64,000 nucleotides of DNA from Deuterostichococcus epilithicus (taxonomy: Eukaryota; Chlorophyta; Trebouxiophyceae; Prasiolales; Stichococcaceae). The DNA lies in the NCBI GenBank assembly GCA_033439295.1, contig JAVTLE010000013.1, forward strand, positions 434,001 through 498,000. Reading direction: 5' to 3'. The stretch's first letter is position 1. Every line of letters starts with the position of its first letter. A program made the position numbers and the translations under genes. Positions 46,420-58,500 of this stretch are shown one piece after another. The notes beneath the pieces were generated by a model, which did not search any database, was not told the origin of the DNA, and was given only the letters and a program-made list of their open reading frames with translations.

Positions 46420-49400
46420 TCAAGTGGCCATGGCCTCATTGGCGGCGTCAGCGCCTGCGCCGCCGGAGTCGAGTGCCTGCGGCGCCGCCGGCGCCTGTGC
46501 AACCTGACCTTGCACCTGCGAAACAAGGAACGGAGACGATTTAACGCGATCTCCTTCGAGTCTATGGGAAAGAAGGCCTACGCTTGGGACCGTTGCAGGG
46601 CGACAAGGTTGCACCGTTCAGATGGACCCCAGCACAACCATAACGAAGGGACTGCAACCTTGACTCGAACTGCACATCTGCGCCTTGAGGCGCAGTCCCT
46701 CCCGCCTTGACACACTGGGGGGGTGTTCTGTCCCCAACGATGCTGAAAGGCCCCCCGCCTGCGCCCCGAGCGCCTTGCGGTCTATCCCCTCAGACAGCAG
46801 CGCTCCAATCGAGCAGCAACCGACCAGAATGTAAGACGTTTGGGTCGGCATCAACCCAATGGCGCTCCCCCCACCTGCGCCGCGAGCGCCTTCAGGTCCA
46901 GCCCCTCCGACAACAGCGCCGTCCGGATGTGGGCCTCGCAGTCGGACGGGTCGGTGCGCACGCGGCGCAGCGCCTTGCGCCGGTGGTCGTCCAGCGACTC
47001 CAGCGCCGCACGCGGCACCGTCGACTCGATCATCTTGGTCTGCGCAAGCAGGGGAGAGGGTTGTAAGCCATCTGGATGGAGGAGGCATGTGGAGCATGGA
47101 GCAGCTGCCGGCGTGAGGGCGCAGGCGGCTGGCGGCGCCAGCTGTGGTCAAGACGCTGGGCGGGGGCATGCTGCCGACATGGACAGAGGTACCAGCCCCA
47201 GCGCCCCCGCTCAATAGTACGCTCGCCCGAGCGCCACTGCCAAGGTCAGTGCCTCGTGGACGGTGCCGGTGCCAAGGTCAGCGCTGGCCTCGGCAGCGCT
47301 CCTGGACTCGTCCCCTGCCAGTGCTGACCTTGGCGCAAGTCCAGGGGAGGGCACCAGCAAGTCCCGGTCGAAAGTCCTGCCCACCTTGAACTCGTTGTGC
47401 GCCTTCTTGAGCTGCTCCACCTCAACCTCCAGGTCCGCTATCAGCTTGAGGCGCTTGTCGCGGGAGCGCGCCGCGCTCTCCCGATTGGCCTCCTGCACGC
47501 AGCAGGGAGGCCCGGACACTCAGCAAGGCGGGCCCTGGCAGTAGTGAGCGGTGCAAGCAGTCCCACCTGCGCCTCTGACTCTGCTTCTGGTTCTGCTGGC
47601 ACTCCCTCCCCGCTACTTGCAGCAGGAAACACCACAGCCCATGCGAGGACACGGCAATGATCTGCATGGAGCCTCTTTGTCAACAGAAGGCCGCATAAGG
47701 CCTTCCATAACCCTCTCACACAGGTCAGGAGCAACTCCGACGCCGTCCGACACCGCATCGTTTTGAAGGCAAATCGTGCACACGAGCGCCAGCAGTGGCT
47801 GCCCGCGAGGGCTTGTCCGACATTCTTCATCGAATGATGGCCAGACAAAGGACCTGCACTCGAGGCCTCCTACAACGTTCGCAAGCATCATGTGAGCACA
47901 GTGATGGAACTGCAGGCATGCCCTGCAGACAGAGACATGCTGGACAATCCAAGGGGCGCACCTTATGCCGCAAGTCGCATGCCTCCCTCTGCTCATCTGA
48001 CAGCGGCAAGAGGATGCAATGCAATCAAGGGTATGCAGAAGAGGTCATTGAAGACACCCTGAAGTCTCAATAAGGCTCGCACCTCGCGCTCGAGGCCGCA
48101 GGCCTCCGCCCCTGCTCCTGTGGCAGCTACCGTGACGACTGAAGCACCGTCACGGGGGGGGGGACCCACAAACAAAACTGAACCCCAAACTATTACACGC
48201 ACCTTGCGCTTCAGGTCGCGGGCCTCCTTCTCCTTTTCCGACAGCGGGCGCCCCTTGGCGGCCTTGGCGCGGCTCCGCGCCGCGTCGGCGCGCGCGTCAT
48301 AGTCGCAGTCCGCCAGCGCCTGCGCCTTGACGCGGGGGACCCCCCCCTGGGGCGCCGCCGCGGGGATGTCCGGGAACGCCAGCGGCGCCCTGCCGCCTCG
48401 GCCTGAAAGTAGCGGGGCAGCGTGCAGGGTCGAGAGGGTCATCAGTCAGGGCGCAGGGCTTAGAACAAGTAGCAGGGGTCCGTCCGGTGCGCACTGCCGT
48501 TCAGCTGCCGGGCGCGCAGCTTCGGCGTCGGCAAGGTGTGATCCACGCTGTGTGCCATTGCCACGGGAGCTGAGCAGCATCAAGATTCGCACCTGCCGGC
48601 AGCACCGACCGTGGGCCGCACGCATCCAGGTCCGGCAGCTCCGGGCTGCCATGCGCTGAGAGGCGCCCGGCGGGCGGGCAAGCCTGCGGCAGCGAGCCGC
48701 AGCCAGTGTGAGCGCGACCTGTGGCGCTCGCGGCCCATGACTGAGAAAGTTGCGAGGCTGATGGCGCAGAGGGCACGCATCCATGTGCACAGCATCGGTT
48801 CCCGGAAGGAGTACGAGGATCCACCGAGTGGCGCGGAGGCCGCACCAGGCATTTCGAGTGCTTCTGCACGGGGAGGGACAGGCTGGGTGCCCGGCCAGCA
48901 GGGACTGCAGCGCCGCTGCCGGCGATTTGCAAGGCGAGGGTTGGAGGTGACAGTCGAATGCAGCGGGCAGTCGATGATGGGCTCTGAAGATCAGGCTCAC
49001 CAGGCTGGGTGGTGGCAGCATGGCGCCCAGCGGTACCGCGCCGCTGCTGCGGCCGTAGTCGCTGCTGGAGGGGCTGGCATCACGGCTGAGGCGCCGCGGC
49101 GGGCTGGCGTCAGGGGCCCCGGGGGCGGGGTCCAGCCCNCCCNGCAGGTCCACGCGCTGCCCAATGGGCGTGCCGAAGAGCGCGCCTGCCGCCGGCAGCG
49201 GCGCGTGCGAGCTGAACCGGGGCGAGCCGAGGCTGGGGTAGGCTCCCCCGGCCGAGGCTCGCCGCAGGGTGGTGTCGCCGCTGAGGCCGCTGGGCGTGCC
49301 CGGGTGGGACCCGCCGCCGCCAGTGCCGCCGCCGCCGCCGCCGCCCGCCGGCCCCATGGACCCGTAGCTGCTCAGGCTGCTGCCGCCCGGGGGCAGCGAC

Positions 49401-51597
49401 CCGGAGCGCACGTTGTTGTGCGCGGGCGCGCCGCCGTTGGGCANGCCACCGCCGGTGCCGGCCCCGGGCCTGAGGTGGCCGCCCTGCCGCGGGCCGCTGC
49501 CAGCGCGCACCGGGTAGGCCCCGGCGGCCGCGACGGCGGCACGCTGTGCCGCAAGCGCCGTCGCAGTGTTGCCGCTGCTGTGCATTGGCGGGTGCATGCC
49601 CAGCTGGCTGTGCCTGCGGCAGCAGAAGGGTTCGCCTGTCAGAGCGACGGTGGAGGCTGGCCTCGACATGCCCCTGGCGCAGCGGCCAGTGCTCGCAGAA
49701 CGGGCTGCACATAAGAGCTGGGCGCTTTGGCCGGCATGGAGGAATCCATCAACGTTCGCGCGCACACAATGCGTGGCGCTGCATCCTCCTGGAGTCAGTG
49801 CTGCATTTTCGGCACAATGTCGGCACAACTGAACAATGACCTGCCGGCGCATCAACGCCACAGTAGCCACGACCAGGACAACCTTCCTTCTCAACCCTGC
49901 AACCCTCATTCCCTGGACAGGAACCCCAGGGAGGCCACGAGCCAGAGCCGCCCGCGGTGACATGGTGGGCACTCTCAGGAGCTATCAACCCTGTCACTCC
50001 CTAACAGCGGGACCCCCTCGAACAGGCAGGTTCGCACCAGCCAGAGCCGCCCGCAGCGACAAGGTGGCTGGCCACCTCCGTTGAGCCGCTGCTGTACACG
50101 CCCAGGCCATTCAGCCCGTGCGTCAGCCCGGTGCTGCTGATGCCGCTGATAGAGGACGCCAGGCTGGATGTCGCGCCGCCCAGGCCAATCATCTCCTGCA
50201 TGCTGCCGCCACCAAACTGCATGCCGCCGCCAGACATCTGCATGCCGCCGGGAATGCCGCCGGCAGACGTCGTCCTGAGGCCGGCCGGGGAAGAGAGGTA
50301 GCCGCCCAAGTCTGGCGCCAGACGCTGGCTGCGGTGGTTCGTCCCGCGCGGCGACGCCTGTGACGTTTTCAAGGGTGTTGAGAGCCGGGTCTCGAGCACA
50401 CCGGGTATGCCCTGCTCCGAGGTGCGATCAGAGCACAGACGGGCCTGCTCAGCTTGGCAGCACGGTGCATGGCCTTGTGGAACATCTTACAGGCTCTGCA
50501 AGCGGAAACTTCCCGCCTTGCTAAATTGCCCATGCCAGTGGGCGGTGGGCGAGTGCTCCTCCGCCGCTGCTTGTGCACACGTGTGGACAGAAAGGAGCGG
50601 AGGGAAACAGCGCACAAGGGAGAAGAGACACACATTGTTGCTGCGGTTACGGGGGTCTGGCATTCCAGCAAAGCTTGCCGTGGAGGGCCAGGGGGCGCCG
50701 CCGCCGCCGCCAGCACTTTGTAGGTCCATGCCCAGGCCTCGCCAGATGTCATCCGTCGTCTTGCCCGCCGGCTGACCCCTGCGCATGGGATGCAAGATGA
50801 TTGATACGAAGGTCATGCCCACACGCTGGCATCCATCAGGCGCAATATGCCGTTGGCTGAGCCGACAGGTGCACATGATGCGGCCCCAACCTGGGCAAGG
50901 TTTGCACTTCAGTAACGCTGTGGTCACGGCAGGCTGGGACAGGGGAGAGCGCTCACGTCGGCTCCTGCTTGGGAAAGCCGGCAAATTCCGGCAGCGGAGG
51001 GCCGGCGGGCTGCGCCGCGGGATACGGAGCGTCGTGCTGGCCACGGCCGCCGCCGGCACGCTGGTGCGCCTCGGCGGCACGCATGCTGTTGATCAGCTCC
51101 CGGCCCTGCTGCTCCATGTCCCGGCTGTTGAGCAGCTCCTCCTGCAAGGGGCATTGGCGCAGCAGCGGTTGGGCGGATGGGCAACCATGGTGCAAAACTA
51201 TGGCGAGGGCTGCACGCGGCATGCTATAGCACTGTGCATGCGCATGCCAGAGTCAGGGGCCGCGAAGAGCATGGGACCAGACTAAGTCTGGGTTGCGGCA
51301 TGCTGCTGCAAGACCGCATTGTTGTCACAGCTGCTTCATGCCCAGCAATCTGCTAACAGCGAGCCAAGGGAGGGCAGCAGTCACAGCGATCGGGATTGAG
51401 AGGCAGGGCCCCCAACGCACCAGGTTGAGGCTGCCGAAGAGGGCGTTGCTCGTGAGCGAGCCCTGGGCTGCATCCAGCCCAGCCAGGCCGCTCAGCGACA
51501 CCGAGGACGGCGAATCCGCGGCCGCGGGACCCCGCAGATTGACCAGACCAGGCTGCAGATGTAAGCTGCCGCCGCTGCGCGGCATTTGCCCCGCCAT
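46420..51597 (-). CDS. bZIP transcription factor, group A (ABI5/ABF-like)
   Basis: Nine minus-strand exons: 51597-51421, 51141-50957, 50778-50634, 50357-50076, about 49603-49001, 48389-48203, 47492-47385, 47039-46875, 46515-46420 (TGA). The phase is exact except around exons 5 and 6. Two N-terminal motifs typical of the ABF family are present, GSLNLEELLNSRD and KTTDDIWRGLG. A long Gly/Ser/Met-rich region follows, with N bases at 49139, 49143 and 49444. The basic region and zipper are made by joining two exons: EKEKEARDLKRK on one, then EANRESAARSRDKR and LIADLEVEVEQLKKAHNEF on the next. The N-x7-R contact pattern (NRESAARSR) is intact. The C-terminus is helical (ALLSEGLDLKALAAQ), then Ala/Gln-rich. 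Land-plant group A factors mediate abscisic acid and stress responses; the role in algae is inferred only as stress-related. Confidence 0.9.
46655..46830 (-). repeat. Exon echoes of bZIP exon 8
   Basis: On the minus strand, about 46822-46752 reads SIGALLSEGIDRKALGAQAGG, against IRTALLSEGLDLKALAAQ at the end of the real exon. A weaker second copy near 46695-46665 reads EGLRLKAQ. Both sit in the following intron. Confidence 0.85.
47958..48124 (-). repeat. Exon echoes of the bZIP exon 6 end, two copies
   Basis: The real exon ends LSEKEKEARDLKRK followed by donor gtgcgt (48203). In the next intron, 48124-48076 reads AEACGLERE followed by gtgcga, and 48009-47958 reads LSDEQREACDLRHK followed by gtgcgc. 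Both keep a usable donor. Confidence 0.88.
49885..50075. repeat. About 99-bp imperfect tandem repeat in a bZIP intron
   Basis: GCCAGAGCCGCCCGC occurs at about 49940 and 50039, in similar flanking sequence (CAACCCTG...CCCTGGACAGG, then CAACCCTGTCACTCCCT...). Lies just inside the intron after exon 4. Confidence 0.7.
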
Positions 51598-52286
51598 GCG
51601 CTGCTGACTGCGCCCCTCACAGTCCCAAATCGCAACGGCTCCGGCAGCCGGGCAAGTAGGCAGCAGACAGCCACTGCCGGGCTGCAAGATGCTGTCTGAA
51701 TCAGCGAGCTATTCTCCCGCGCAGGCCTGTCCGCGGTTCGGGGGTCTGTGTCTCTATGGGCCAGTGACCAATACAGCGACTTCAGCAGTCGGTCGGACAA
51801 CCCCACAGACTTTGACTGACACAGTGATCTCGGCCACACAACCGCACAAACAGGCAGAGCTCGCTCAGCACCAAGCGGTGCACTTGTTCGTCGCTCGGGT
51901 CAGCCGTTAGTGCAAGTAAGTGCGCGCCACCGTGTAGGTGCGCGGGGGCGCGTTAAAGCAGCGTTAAAGGCGGGAAACGCGCACAGTGCAGGCAGCCTGA
52001 GTACCTTGCACCTCCGGGAACGTGCGCACACTCGCACAGCCGGTGCCTCTGGTGAACAGTAGCGGCTTCCCCGCAGGGGCAGAAACTGGAGACTTTGTTG
52101 CCAGCTGTTCAAGGTACACGTACTTAAGGAATCTTGCAGCCGTTAAATATTTAGAGATGAGTCAATTACGCGCAATTTATAAGCGTGACCTCAGCAATTC
52201 CCAGACTTTGAATTCGGGCAGTACACTCCCACACCAACGAGCCTTCCCATCAAAATCAAGCGGTGCACTGCAGGCGTGTCACGCTG
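51598..52286. other. Intergenic stretch
   Basis: Upstream region of the bZIP gene and 3' flank of the phosphatase gene. From about 51900 the sequence becomes AT-richer. No exon is supported. Confidence 0.5.
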
Positions 52287-54795
52287 CTACTCCTCGCCAC
52301 CACCGGCATGCAGCGTCCTCGCAGCGCCGCCCTCGCATCGCCACGCGGTGGCGGCGCCGCCGTAGGCGCGAGATATGCCGCTGTCCATTAGGTGCAGCCG
52401 CCCGTCGCACATGCTCCTGGCGCGGCCGCGCGGCTGCACGTTGTGACCCACCACCATGTGCGCCGCGCCCGTGAGCTGAAGCACTTCATTCACCTCGGCG
52501 CACACCCGGGCCTCTGAGCGCCGCACATAGATCCTGCGGCAGATGGACATCAGGAAAACGTCAAGGTCGGAAGCGTCTTGCGCCGGCTGCCTTTTCATCC
52601 ATGGATGCGCCTTCATGGCTGCCTGGCGGATGGGCGGGGCAGATCCGAGCATGCATGCTGCGGCGACGTGCAGGGCACCGGGTTTTACTCCCGCGGCGGA
52701 AACAATGATCGTGCAAGTTGCCTCTGCAAGAACGAAACCATCACATCGTGTACCTGAGCCAGACGGGGCCGTCTGCTGCCTTGAGCAGCATGAGTGCCGT
52801 GTGCGCCTCACTGCCGTCGCGGCAGTCGTCGTCGCTGCCTGAGAAGCAGTGCCTCAGCGCCGCTGCAGTCGGCAGGCAAACCAATGCGTCACCACACCAT
52901 AGTCTCCTGGTGTGCACCCACTCACTTGTCAATACTCATAACAGAATCATATTCTCTGTCAGAAAAGATAGAGGGTTAAACTCTTGAAGGAAGGCATTGC
53001 AGGGTAGCAATGCTGGGGCGGGTTCGGCTGGTCATGTGTGATGTGTCACATGCGAGCACTTCACGAAGGAGCCCAAGGCCAGAAGAATCGCGGATGCGAA
53101 CCTCAAGCCTTACTGTCAGATGTCCATCCATCTCACCTGACAGCTGACGGTCGACAACTTGCACCCGCTGCTCCGGGCTGAGGCTTGCGAGGTCCTGCCG
53201 TGCGAGGGTGGCAGCGGCCCGCAGCGTGTGCATGGTGAGGCCTGCGCAAGCGTAGAGCCCCTGTGTCTCTTCCTTCAATATGGCCACAGAGCACAGCATC
53301 TGCTGATCCTCACGCATGGCAACCGAAGATGTAAAGCAAGGCGCTGGCCTGACAGCCTACCACGTGCAACAGCATTCGGTGGCGGCATCACACGCAGGCG
53401 CAGATACCAGCACAGCTCCATCAAAGTCTCTGCCTGACACCCTGAATGGTCCCTCTTGACAACCCACAGCAGTGCACTGCAAAGGTCATGCATCATGCCC
53501 GGTCAGAATTCGCAGGACTGGACCATTGATCCAGCTCAGAGATTGGAGATCATGACTGTGAAAGCAGCATACAGGCACACCTGCGTGCACGAACAGGGTG
53601 CGGCAGGCGCCGCTGCCCGCCAGCGCCACCACCCGGCGCCGTCGCAGCGCGTCGCCGACGGGGGCGCCAATTTGCAGCGCCCGAGCCCACAGCTGCCGGC
53701 CCGCATCCGCGTCCGCCGGCGTGTGCTGGTCCCAGCTGGAGCCTAATTCAAGGGCACAGAGGGCGAGCATTTGGAACAGCTGATGACACGGCTGCTTGGT
53801 GAACTTCGTGTGAGGCAGTTCCTGACGGAGGGCCAATCAAGACAGGAGACACCCTAGCCTGGTTCAAGTTGCCAGGAATACTTTTTCCTACAAGTTACTG
53901 CTTTGTTGGTTACTCATGCCTGCAAATCACTTGGTGTCACCTGCAGTCGCTGGATCTGAGGCATTGCGAGCCAACCATGCAAACTCTGCGGGCAGGACGT
54001 AGCGCACATCGCCGCAGAGGTTCATCAGCTCATGGTTGCCCAGCAATGTGACGAGTCGTCCACCCGCGGCCGCCGCCTCCCCCTGCAGCGGCCAGTGGCA
54101 CAGACACCACCATCAGAAGCACATCCTGCTGTGCTAAACGCCTATGTATCCGGTGCCATACGCAGGTGCGCTTGCACAGCGTCCGTAGATGCAACGACAA
54201 TGTTTCAGCAGCAAGTCCTGTCTCCCAGAGTTGTTGCTGTATCAGGTGGAAATCGAGGAAATCTGTGGTGACAGTTGTTTATCAAGTTTATGGCGCCCAC
54301 CCGCAGTCGCTCCAGCAGCGCCACGATCGCGAGGCTGTCTGGCCCCCGATCCAGCACATCGCCCGTCTGCACCAGCGTCGCGGAGCCGGCACTCCACGAG
54401 TCGCCGCCGTCGCCGCCGATGGCGCCCGCCAGGCGCAGCGCCGCCAGCGTCTGGTTCATGTCGCCGTGCAGGTCCGCCACGGCCAGCAGCGGCGCGGCGC
54501 CACCTGCGGAAGCCAGCGCGCGGGCGAGCGCCTCAGCCACGGACCCAGATCTTGCATGAGGTGAGCAGCGCGTGTGTATGCTGGGATGGTGCAAGCCTCA
54601 AACTGTGTGCACTCGTTCGGGTGCCTGCCGGCGCCAGAGTGTGCAAACCAGCAGCGGCAGCGGCGGCAGCGCCGGCGGGCACGACGAGCCGACCTTGAGG
54701 AACCTACCAGGATCTTCTGCCTCGTGCAGGGTGCATGTGGCAGCTGCGCACAGGCCCAGCAGCAAGCCGGCCACCAGCGCCGCTTGTGCCGGCAT
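52287..54795 (-). CDS. Shewanella-like protein phosphatase (SLP), calcineurin-like fold
   Basis: A PPP-type metallophosphatase of the bacterial-like SLP class found in plants and algae. Minus-strand exons: 54795 to about 54694, about 54566-54301, 54082-53976, about 53743-53581, 53241-53147, 52862-52754, 52533-52287 (TAG). The metal and phosphate motifs are complete: ADLHGD (for GDxHG), GDVLDRGPDS, LLGNHELMN, LFVHAG, DGPVWLR, MVVGHNVQ and LMDSGISRAYGG. The first exon is a hydrophobic leader (MPAQAALVAGLLLGLCAAA), so the enzyme is probably secretory or organellar. SLP1 proteins are plastid and SLP2 cytosolic or mitochondrial; I cannot assign which. The junctions of exons 1-2 and 3-4 were not phased exactly. 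Confidence 0.9.
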
Positions 54796-55577
54796 GCTGA
54801 CGCTGGGCCACGAGCACGCGGCGCCCTGCTCTTCGCCAGCCGCTGTATATTTGCAGTCAGAACAATAATTTGCTTAACAGTTCTGAAGCTCCCTTGTGGA
54901 GTCAAGGCGTGTCAGAATTTGTTGTCGTGCAGCTTCACAATAGCAGGCAGATAGCTGAAACCCGGTGCTGTTGTCTGCCGGCCGCGTTCCTGAAGCTTGT
55001 AATCAGGTGCCGAATGTCGGGTGGTGCATACATACAAAATCAGCCTCACGACATCAATCTGTGAGAATTGTTTCAGGCCTTTCAGCAGCGAGCCGCAATG
55101 CATGACGTAACTTGGTTTTGGGAAAGGAAAACATGCTTTCGATGCAGAATTCACCTTGCAGCGCAAACTGTAGGTGCCAGTTCGTAAACTTCCCGCATCA
55201 CATTGAATCATTCGTGAATAAACAGTCCAGTTCGATAGCCTAGGCTTTGCCGTTTTCTGTGATGCGACACAGCACGCGCAGCACGATGAGTTGCTGCAGC
55301 TAAGCGCAAGGGCGACAGCACGAGACTCGATCAGACTGGTTTTGGCTCTTGGTGCGAACTAGGGACAGAAAGTGAGCCCGAGTCGAGCCTTGACACCCTA
55401 CACGTTTCACCTACACACAGTCATAGCACCTACCTGGTGGACCCCACAGCTTCACCCTGCAAACGAACTGACGGTAAAGCTGAATTTGACTTGATATGTT
55501 CAAGGAGCATGTGCTGCCGCTCATTGCGAGGGAGCGTGCATATGACAACGATATGACGGCTATGCCCGTAACGCAGA
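54796..55577. promoter_or_regulatory. Divergent intergenic region
   Basis: 782 bases between the ATGs of the phosphatase (minus) and the helicase (plus). AT-richer than the genes; no defined element was seen. Confidence 0.4.
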
Positions 55578-58500
55578 ATGCCCACGGATGAAGATACCAC
55601 AGCAGGCAATGGCGACGCCGCCTTCCGGACGCCGGCAGTGCGCACCCTGGCGGGGGCGCACCTGCCGGTTGCTGCCGCTGCTCCCGGCGACACGGTGCAG
55701 CAGCTGCGTGCAGCGTTGGCGCGGCACTTTGGCGGCGCCGCCAGCTGCCGCCTGTTCCTGAATGTGAGGCAATGACTCGCTTCTCTGCCCCTCGCTTTGG
55801 ACTGTGCCCGGATCTGTGCGATGAGCCACATCAACCATCCGGGACGCATGCAGCTGCTGCATGCCGTGTGAGCCCCCACGACCCACACAACGGAAGCTGT
55901 GCGGCCACACTTCTCAGTGAACGTGCAGGGCGTCAAGCTGTCGGATAAGCGCACGCTCGACTCCCTGGGCCTGCAGCATGGTCAATTCCTGGTAAGCTCA
56001 TGTAAGGCGCAGCTGCTGTGATTTTGCCTTCAAAACCATCCTCCAACTGTGGTTACTGAAACAACTGTGTGCCACAACCTACATTGTCACATCGCTCTGT
56101 TCCTTGGACACAGGTCGCGGTGCAATCGCAGAAACGCAAGTCTGCGCCGATCGCGGCACCCACAGCAGAGGACAATGCAGAACAGAGCCAGCAGTCACCT
56201 GCGGCACCTGGACAAGGCGAGCATGCGGTACCTGCTGGCCGCCAGGGCAGCGGCGGCGGCGCTGAGCCAGCTGCGGACCGCCAGACCGCCGGCAGTGGTG
56301 GCCTCGATACCAACAGCAGCAGCGACACGGCGGGCTGGCAGCGCAGCAGGCTGCGCTGCAGCAGCAGCGGCGGCGTCGATCCTGGCGACCACAACAGGGG
56401 CCCAGCCGGAGGCAGGGGCGGCGGCCGGGGTGGCGGCGAGGCTGTCAATGGGGCCGAGAACCAAGGCCCCATTGACCGCGGCTTTCCGGCGACACTGCTG
56501 CCCGGCTACATCTCCCGGCCCTCTGCGACGCCGCCCGCCACGCCGCCCAGACCGGTGGACCATTGCCCCAACACCTGAGCGCAATGCGGTGCACCGCGCT
56601 GCCATGTCGATTGTGACATTGTGAATCTCAGGCATCAAAGTTGAGGCAATGGGCCGAGATGTTTCCTCTCTGTCGTGACCTCTCAGACGCTGCTCCCTCA
56701 CCCTGCATTCCATCCAACGAAGGTCCTGATTCTCGTGCAGTCAACAGTGGGGCTTCCTTCCGGGGCGGAAGGGCCGCTGAGTGGCAGTGGCAACACCGCT
56801 ACCGGGTTTGTGCAGCGGCCAGGCAGAGCGCCGCTCGCTCCCCCCGCCGCTGCGAGGCAGCCGGTACGCAGGCGGCTTGCGCTGCCGGCGGCGCCTGGCA
56901 TCAGAGGGTGTCCCGCCACTCCCTTTTCCGCCCACCAGCCTTCCCAGTCGCCAGTGCCTGGCTCTGCTGGAGGCGGCACCGGAGGGGGGGTGCCTAACAG
57001 ACCTGGCAGAGCGGCGGGCAGTGGGCCCAGCGCCTTTGAGGGCTGCGCTGTCCCTGGAGAAGCAGCACCGACAGCTCCCCCAATCGCGAGGGACGGCGGC
57101 CTGTGGGCGGAGCTGACGGCCGAGCTGCGAGGCTCATGCATCCTGGACCCTGCGGCGTCTGTGCCGCCGCCTGGGGATGCACGTGAAGGTGGGGAAGGCT
57201 CGCAAGTCCAGTGGCAGTGGTGACTCGACGCGCACCGGTTCACATTTGGGCATTTCGCCGCGCCCCAAGCTCGACTGCCCTGGATTCAAACACGGGGTGC
57301 CGCTGACCGCAGATGCCGCCGCAGCTGGGCCGGCTCCGGCCAAGGCCAGGAGGGCGCGTGCGGCCTGCCGTGTGGCCAAGGGCGTGGCTAAGCCGCGGGG
57401 CAAGGCAGCTGCTGCGGTGGCGGTGGCGGCGCCGCAACCTGACCCCCCTGCCAATGCCACCCGCGCCGGCCCGGTGGCAGCCGTGGCGGACGATGCCGTG
57501 GCTCCGTCGGTGCACCCCTGGGCACCCAACGTCCGCTTTGCGCCGCCACTGACGCACCGCCAGGTGATCTGCTCAGCCCTGACGATGGCCTTTTTGTTGA
57601 CGGACCCTGAAGCAGGGCGGGACAGACTACGCATCCGGCTGTGGCTTTCCTGTGCAGCCTCTGATAGTGGCTCTTGCTGCAGCACCGTCACCGGCCCGCC
57701 CCCCATCGCATTTGGGCGCTGCAACTGCAGGACGGCGCCAAAAGCTCAAAACCCTGTATTGCTGTATCAAGCAAGGGGCTCAATGTGGATGTGCAGGCCG
57801 CAGCAGTGGCGGCGCTGCCGCTGCCGGAGCGGCTGGAGGCGCTGGTGGCCTCCTTCGGCGCGCTGACTGCCGTGTATGGCTTCCTGCTGCGGCAGCACAT
57901 CCAGGTGGGCTCGGTACTCGAGACCTGGACTGCACACCATCTGTGCATGAACCACTCGTCAGACCTCAATCTTCACGATTTTGACCTGTCCTCCTGTGGC
58001 GCCGCTTGCACTTTCGAGGCGCTGCAGCACATGTCGATGCGCAGCGAGGCCTTGCGGCATCATCACGTGCCTGCAACGCAGCGCTGAGCCACCCGGCAAC
58101 CCGTTTCTCCTGCAGCCGAGCTGGCGCGCGGTATCGGCGGTGCTGCCGCAGATGCCGGGCGGGGCCGACATCGCCTTGCCGGATCTGGAGCTCATGGCCC
58201 GCCTGGCGCCCGATGTGCTGCTGCTGCGCCAGGATCTGGGGTGGGCACCCACTCCTCCATTCCTCCACTCCCCTTCTGGTTTTGGACTGAAGGTCGCCTA
58301 TGGCTCCGTCAAGCATGCTGGTGCAGAGCATGCCATGGGCCACGCTGCCCGAATCTGGTATCAGTAGACCATTTTGTGTCATTCGGCAAGGTGCTGTGTG
58401 CGGAAGCCTTTCTCTGTCTGTCGCGCTCTTGCCTTCCTCGGGCTCCGGCCTAGGAGTGAGCGCCTCGTCTCCCCGCATGTGCACCGGTTTGAATCTTAAA

